DNA from: Streptomyces aureus
Lineage (GTDB): Bacteria; Actinomycetota; Actinomycetes; Streptomycetales; Streptomycetaceae
Direction: 5' to 3'
Length of the DNA: 64,000 nucleotides
Assembly: GCF_000725495.1 (NCBI RefSeq)
Contig: NZ_KL647042.1
Span: 1-64,000 of the forward strand
Shown here: piece by piece, positions 63,192-64,000 of the stretch
Layout of the letters: every line of letters begins with the position of its first letter
Position numbering within the stretch: the stretch's first letter is position 1
The notes under the pieces: generated by a model
What the model saw: the letters and a program-made list of their open reading frames with translations, nothing else
The model's database searches: none
Told to the model about the DNA's origin: nothing
Program-made: the position numbers and the translations under genes

Positions 63192-63267
63192 AATGATCGC
63201 TCCGAAGCTCAAATACGTTCTATGGATGGGCAGTTGGCGTACGGATGCCACTTTCACCGTACGGCGT

Positions 63268-63888
63268 TCAGCGGTGCGCCGACGTCATCGCGAGGGAATG
63301 GAGGAACCGCATCAGGGTCATCAGGGTGTCCCGGCTCGACGCCCTGCGGCGGGCGTCGCAGCGCACGATCGGGATCTCCTCGGGCAGATCGAGCGCGGCC
63401 CTCAGGTCCTCGACGGGGTACCGGGGGGCGTCCGGGAAGTCGTTGATCGCGACGACGAACGGGACCCCGCGCTCCTCCAGGCGTCCGATGACGTCGAAGC
63501 TGACCTCCAGCCGGCGGGTGTCGATCAGGACGACGGCGCCGAGCGCTCCCTCGAACAGGCCGTTCCACAGGAACCAGAAGCGTTCCTGGCCCGGAGTGCC
63601 GAACAGGTAGAGGACGAGCTGGTCGGTCAGGGAGATCCGGCCGAAGTCCATGGCGACGGTGGTGGCCGTCTTGGTCTCGGAGCCGTAGTCGTCGTCGACG
63701 CCGATGCCGGCCTGCGTCATGGTCTCCTCGGTCGTCAGCGGTCTGATCTCGCTGACGGAGCCCACCATGGTCGTCTTGCCGACGCCGAAGCCGCCCACGA
63801 TCACGATCTTGACCGCCGCCCGCGCGGTGTGCGGGAGGTGGTCCTCGGCGCGAGGACCCGTGACGGTGTCAGAGCCTTTGAAGTCCAT
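63268..63888 (-). CDS. Conservon small GTPase-like protein (CvnD/RarD)
   Basis: 206 residues, the P-loop NTPase of Streptomyces conservons. Walker A GGFGVGKTT, switch segments TTEETMTQAGIGVDD and TVAMDFGRI, G3-like LFGTPGQERFW, NDFPD (base-recognition NKxD-like). It works with CvnA (histidine-kinase-like), CvnB (roadblock) and CvnC (DUF742) at the membrane, as a prokaryotic G-protein-like switch. ATG 63888 overlaps the cvnC coding end by 20 bp. The P450 lies 76 bp downstream. Confidence 0.93.
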   Translation of the reverse strand: MDFKGSDTVTGPRAEDHLPHTARAAVKIVIVGGFGVGKTTMVGSVSEIRPLTTEETMTQAGIGVDDDYGSETKTATTVAMDFGRISLTDQLVLYLFGTPGQERFWFLWNGLFEGALGAVVLIDTRRLEVSFDVIGRLEERGVPFVVAINDFPDAPRYPVEDLRAALDLPEEIPIVRCDARRRASSRDTLMTLMRFLHSLAMTSAHR

Positions 63889-64000
63889 GCATCACCGCTT
63901 CGAGGAGGGAACGGTCGGGGAGCGCCTGACGGACGATCGGGGCGCGCGCCCGCACCAGTTCGGCCGCCAGCAGCTCGGTGAGCAGGACGGTCACCACGCT
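63869..64000 (-). CDS. DUF742 protein (CvnC/RarC), C-terminal part only
   Basis: Only the last 43 residues and stop are inside the window; the gene continues past 64000. The visible end, VTVLLTELLAAELVRARAP and LPDRSLLEAVMHGLQRL, is the typical C-terminus of conservon DUF742 proteins. It overlaps the next gene by 20 bp. Confident by context; the rest is unseen. Confidence 0.88.
   Translation of the reverse strand, partial: SVVTVLLTELLAAELVRARAPIVRQALPDRSLLEAVMHGLQRL

Overview
The window is high-GC actinobacterial chromosome, almost certainly Streptomyces. The evidence is the GC-rich third codon positions, frequent GTG starts, 4-bp stop/start overlaps, one TTA codon in a small gene, a DmdR/IdeR-type iron box, conservon genes with a P450, and gene families typical of the genus (DUF1844, DUF1918, DUF5997, DUF6314, SpoIIE-type phosphatase, mycosin-like subtilase). 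The order arg genes - pheST - infC-rpmI-rplT - glnA4-like locus - betaine ABC - conservon P450 matches what I recall of the S. coelicolor core region around SCO1570-SCO1630. It looks like core chromosome, with no prophage, insertion sequence, CRISPR array, tRNA or rRNA gene seen.

Layout. 139-5114 is a compact flavin electron-transfer island: two tandem pairs, each a ferric-reductase-like membrane flavoprotein plus an exported FMN-binding protein, followed by the flavin transferase ApbE. A 21-bp bidirectional hairpin separates it from the converging arginine operon argC-J-B-D-R (10052 down to 5197), which has a recognisable promoter and probable ARG boxes. 10265-20936 is a run of small units: a SecD-head-like lipoprotein, a DUF5997 gene divergent from a LysR-type effector domain lacking an HTH, a MerR/carboxymuconolactone decarboxylase-like pair, a histidine phosphatase without its catalytic histidines, a MocR regulator divergent from an EamA transporter, a GH10-like hydrolase, a 3-hydroxyacyl-CoA dehydrogenase and a TTA-containing small membrane protein. 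20960-24712 holds a Nudix hydrolase, an NsdA-like TPR regulator and a SpoIIE/PP2C phosphatase.

25292-33171 is the translation block on the minus strand: pheS-pheT, a PAS histidine kinase, a TrmH-type rRNA methyltransferase, and infC-rpmI-rplT. infC appears to start at the rare codon ATC behind a leader of about 300 nt. 33277-42506 holds DUF1844, SseB, a serine hydrolase, a mycosin-like protease coupled to a 998-residue Pro/Ala repeat membrane protein, a D-threonine-aldolase-like enzyme and a DUF2510 protein.

42622-47784 is a catabolic locus: glnA4-like ligase, aldehyde dehydrogenase and SDR in one operon, divergent from a FadR-type regulator and a gamma-glutamyl hydrolase. Together these fit gamma-glutamylation-based amine (ethanolamine) use. 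Then come a LysR/TDT exporter pair, a HEAT-like hypothetical, an unanchored metal-receptor protein, an XRE-cupin regulator, a two-gene glycine betaine/proline ABC system with fused permease and receptor, a 5'-3' exonuclease, an iron-regulated siderophore-interacting reductase, an APC permease and an RluA-type pseudouridine synthase. The right end is the distal part of a conservon: DUF742 protein (cut by the window edge), small GTPase-like protein, and a CYP157-like P450.

Starts were chosen from Shine-Dalgarno sequences, overlaps and homologous N-termini seen by eye. Nothing was searched against a database.
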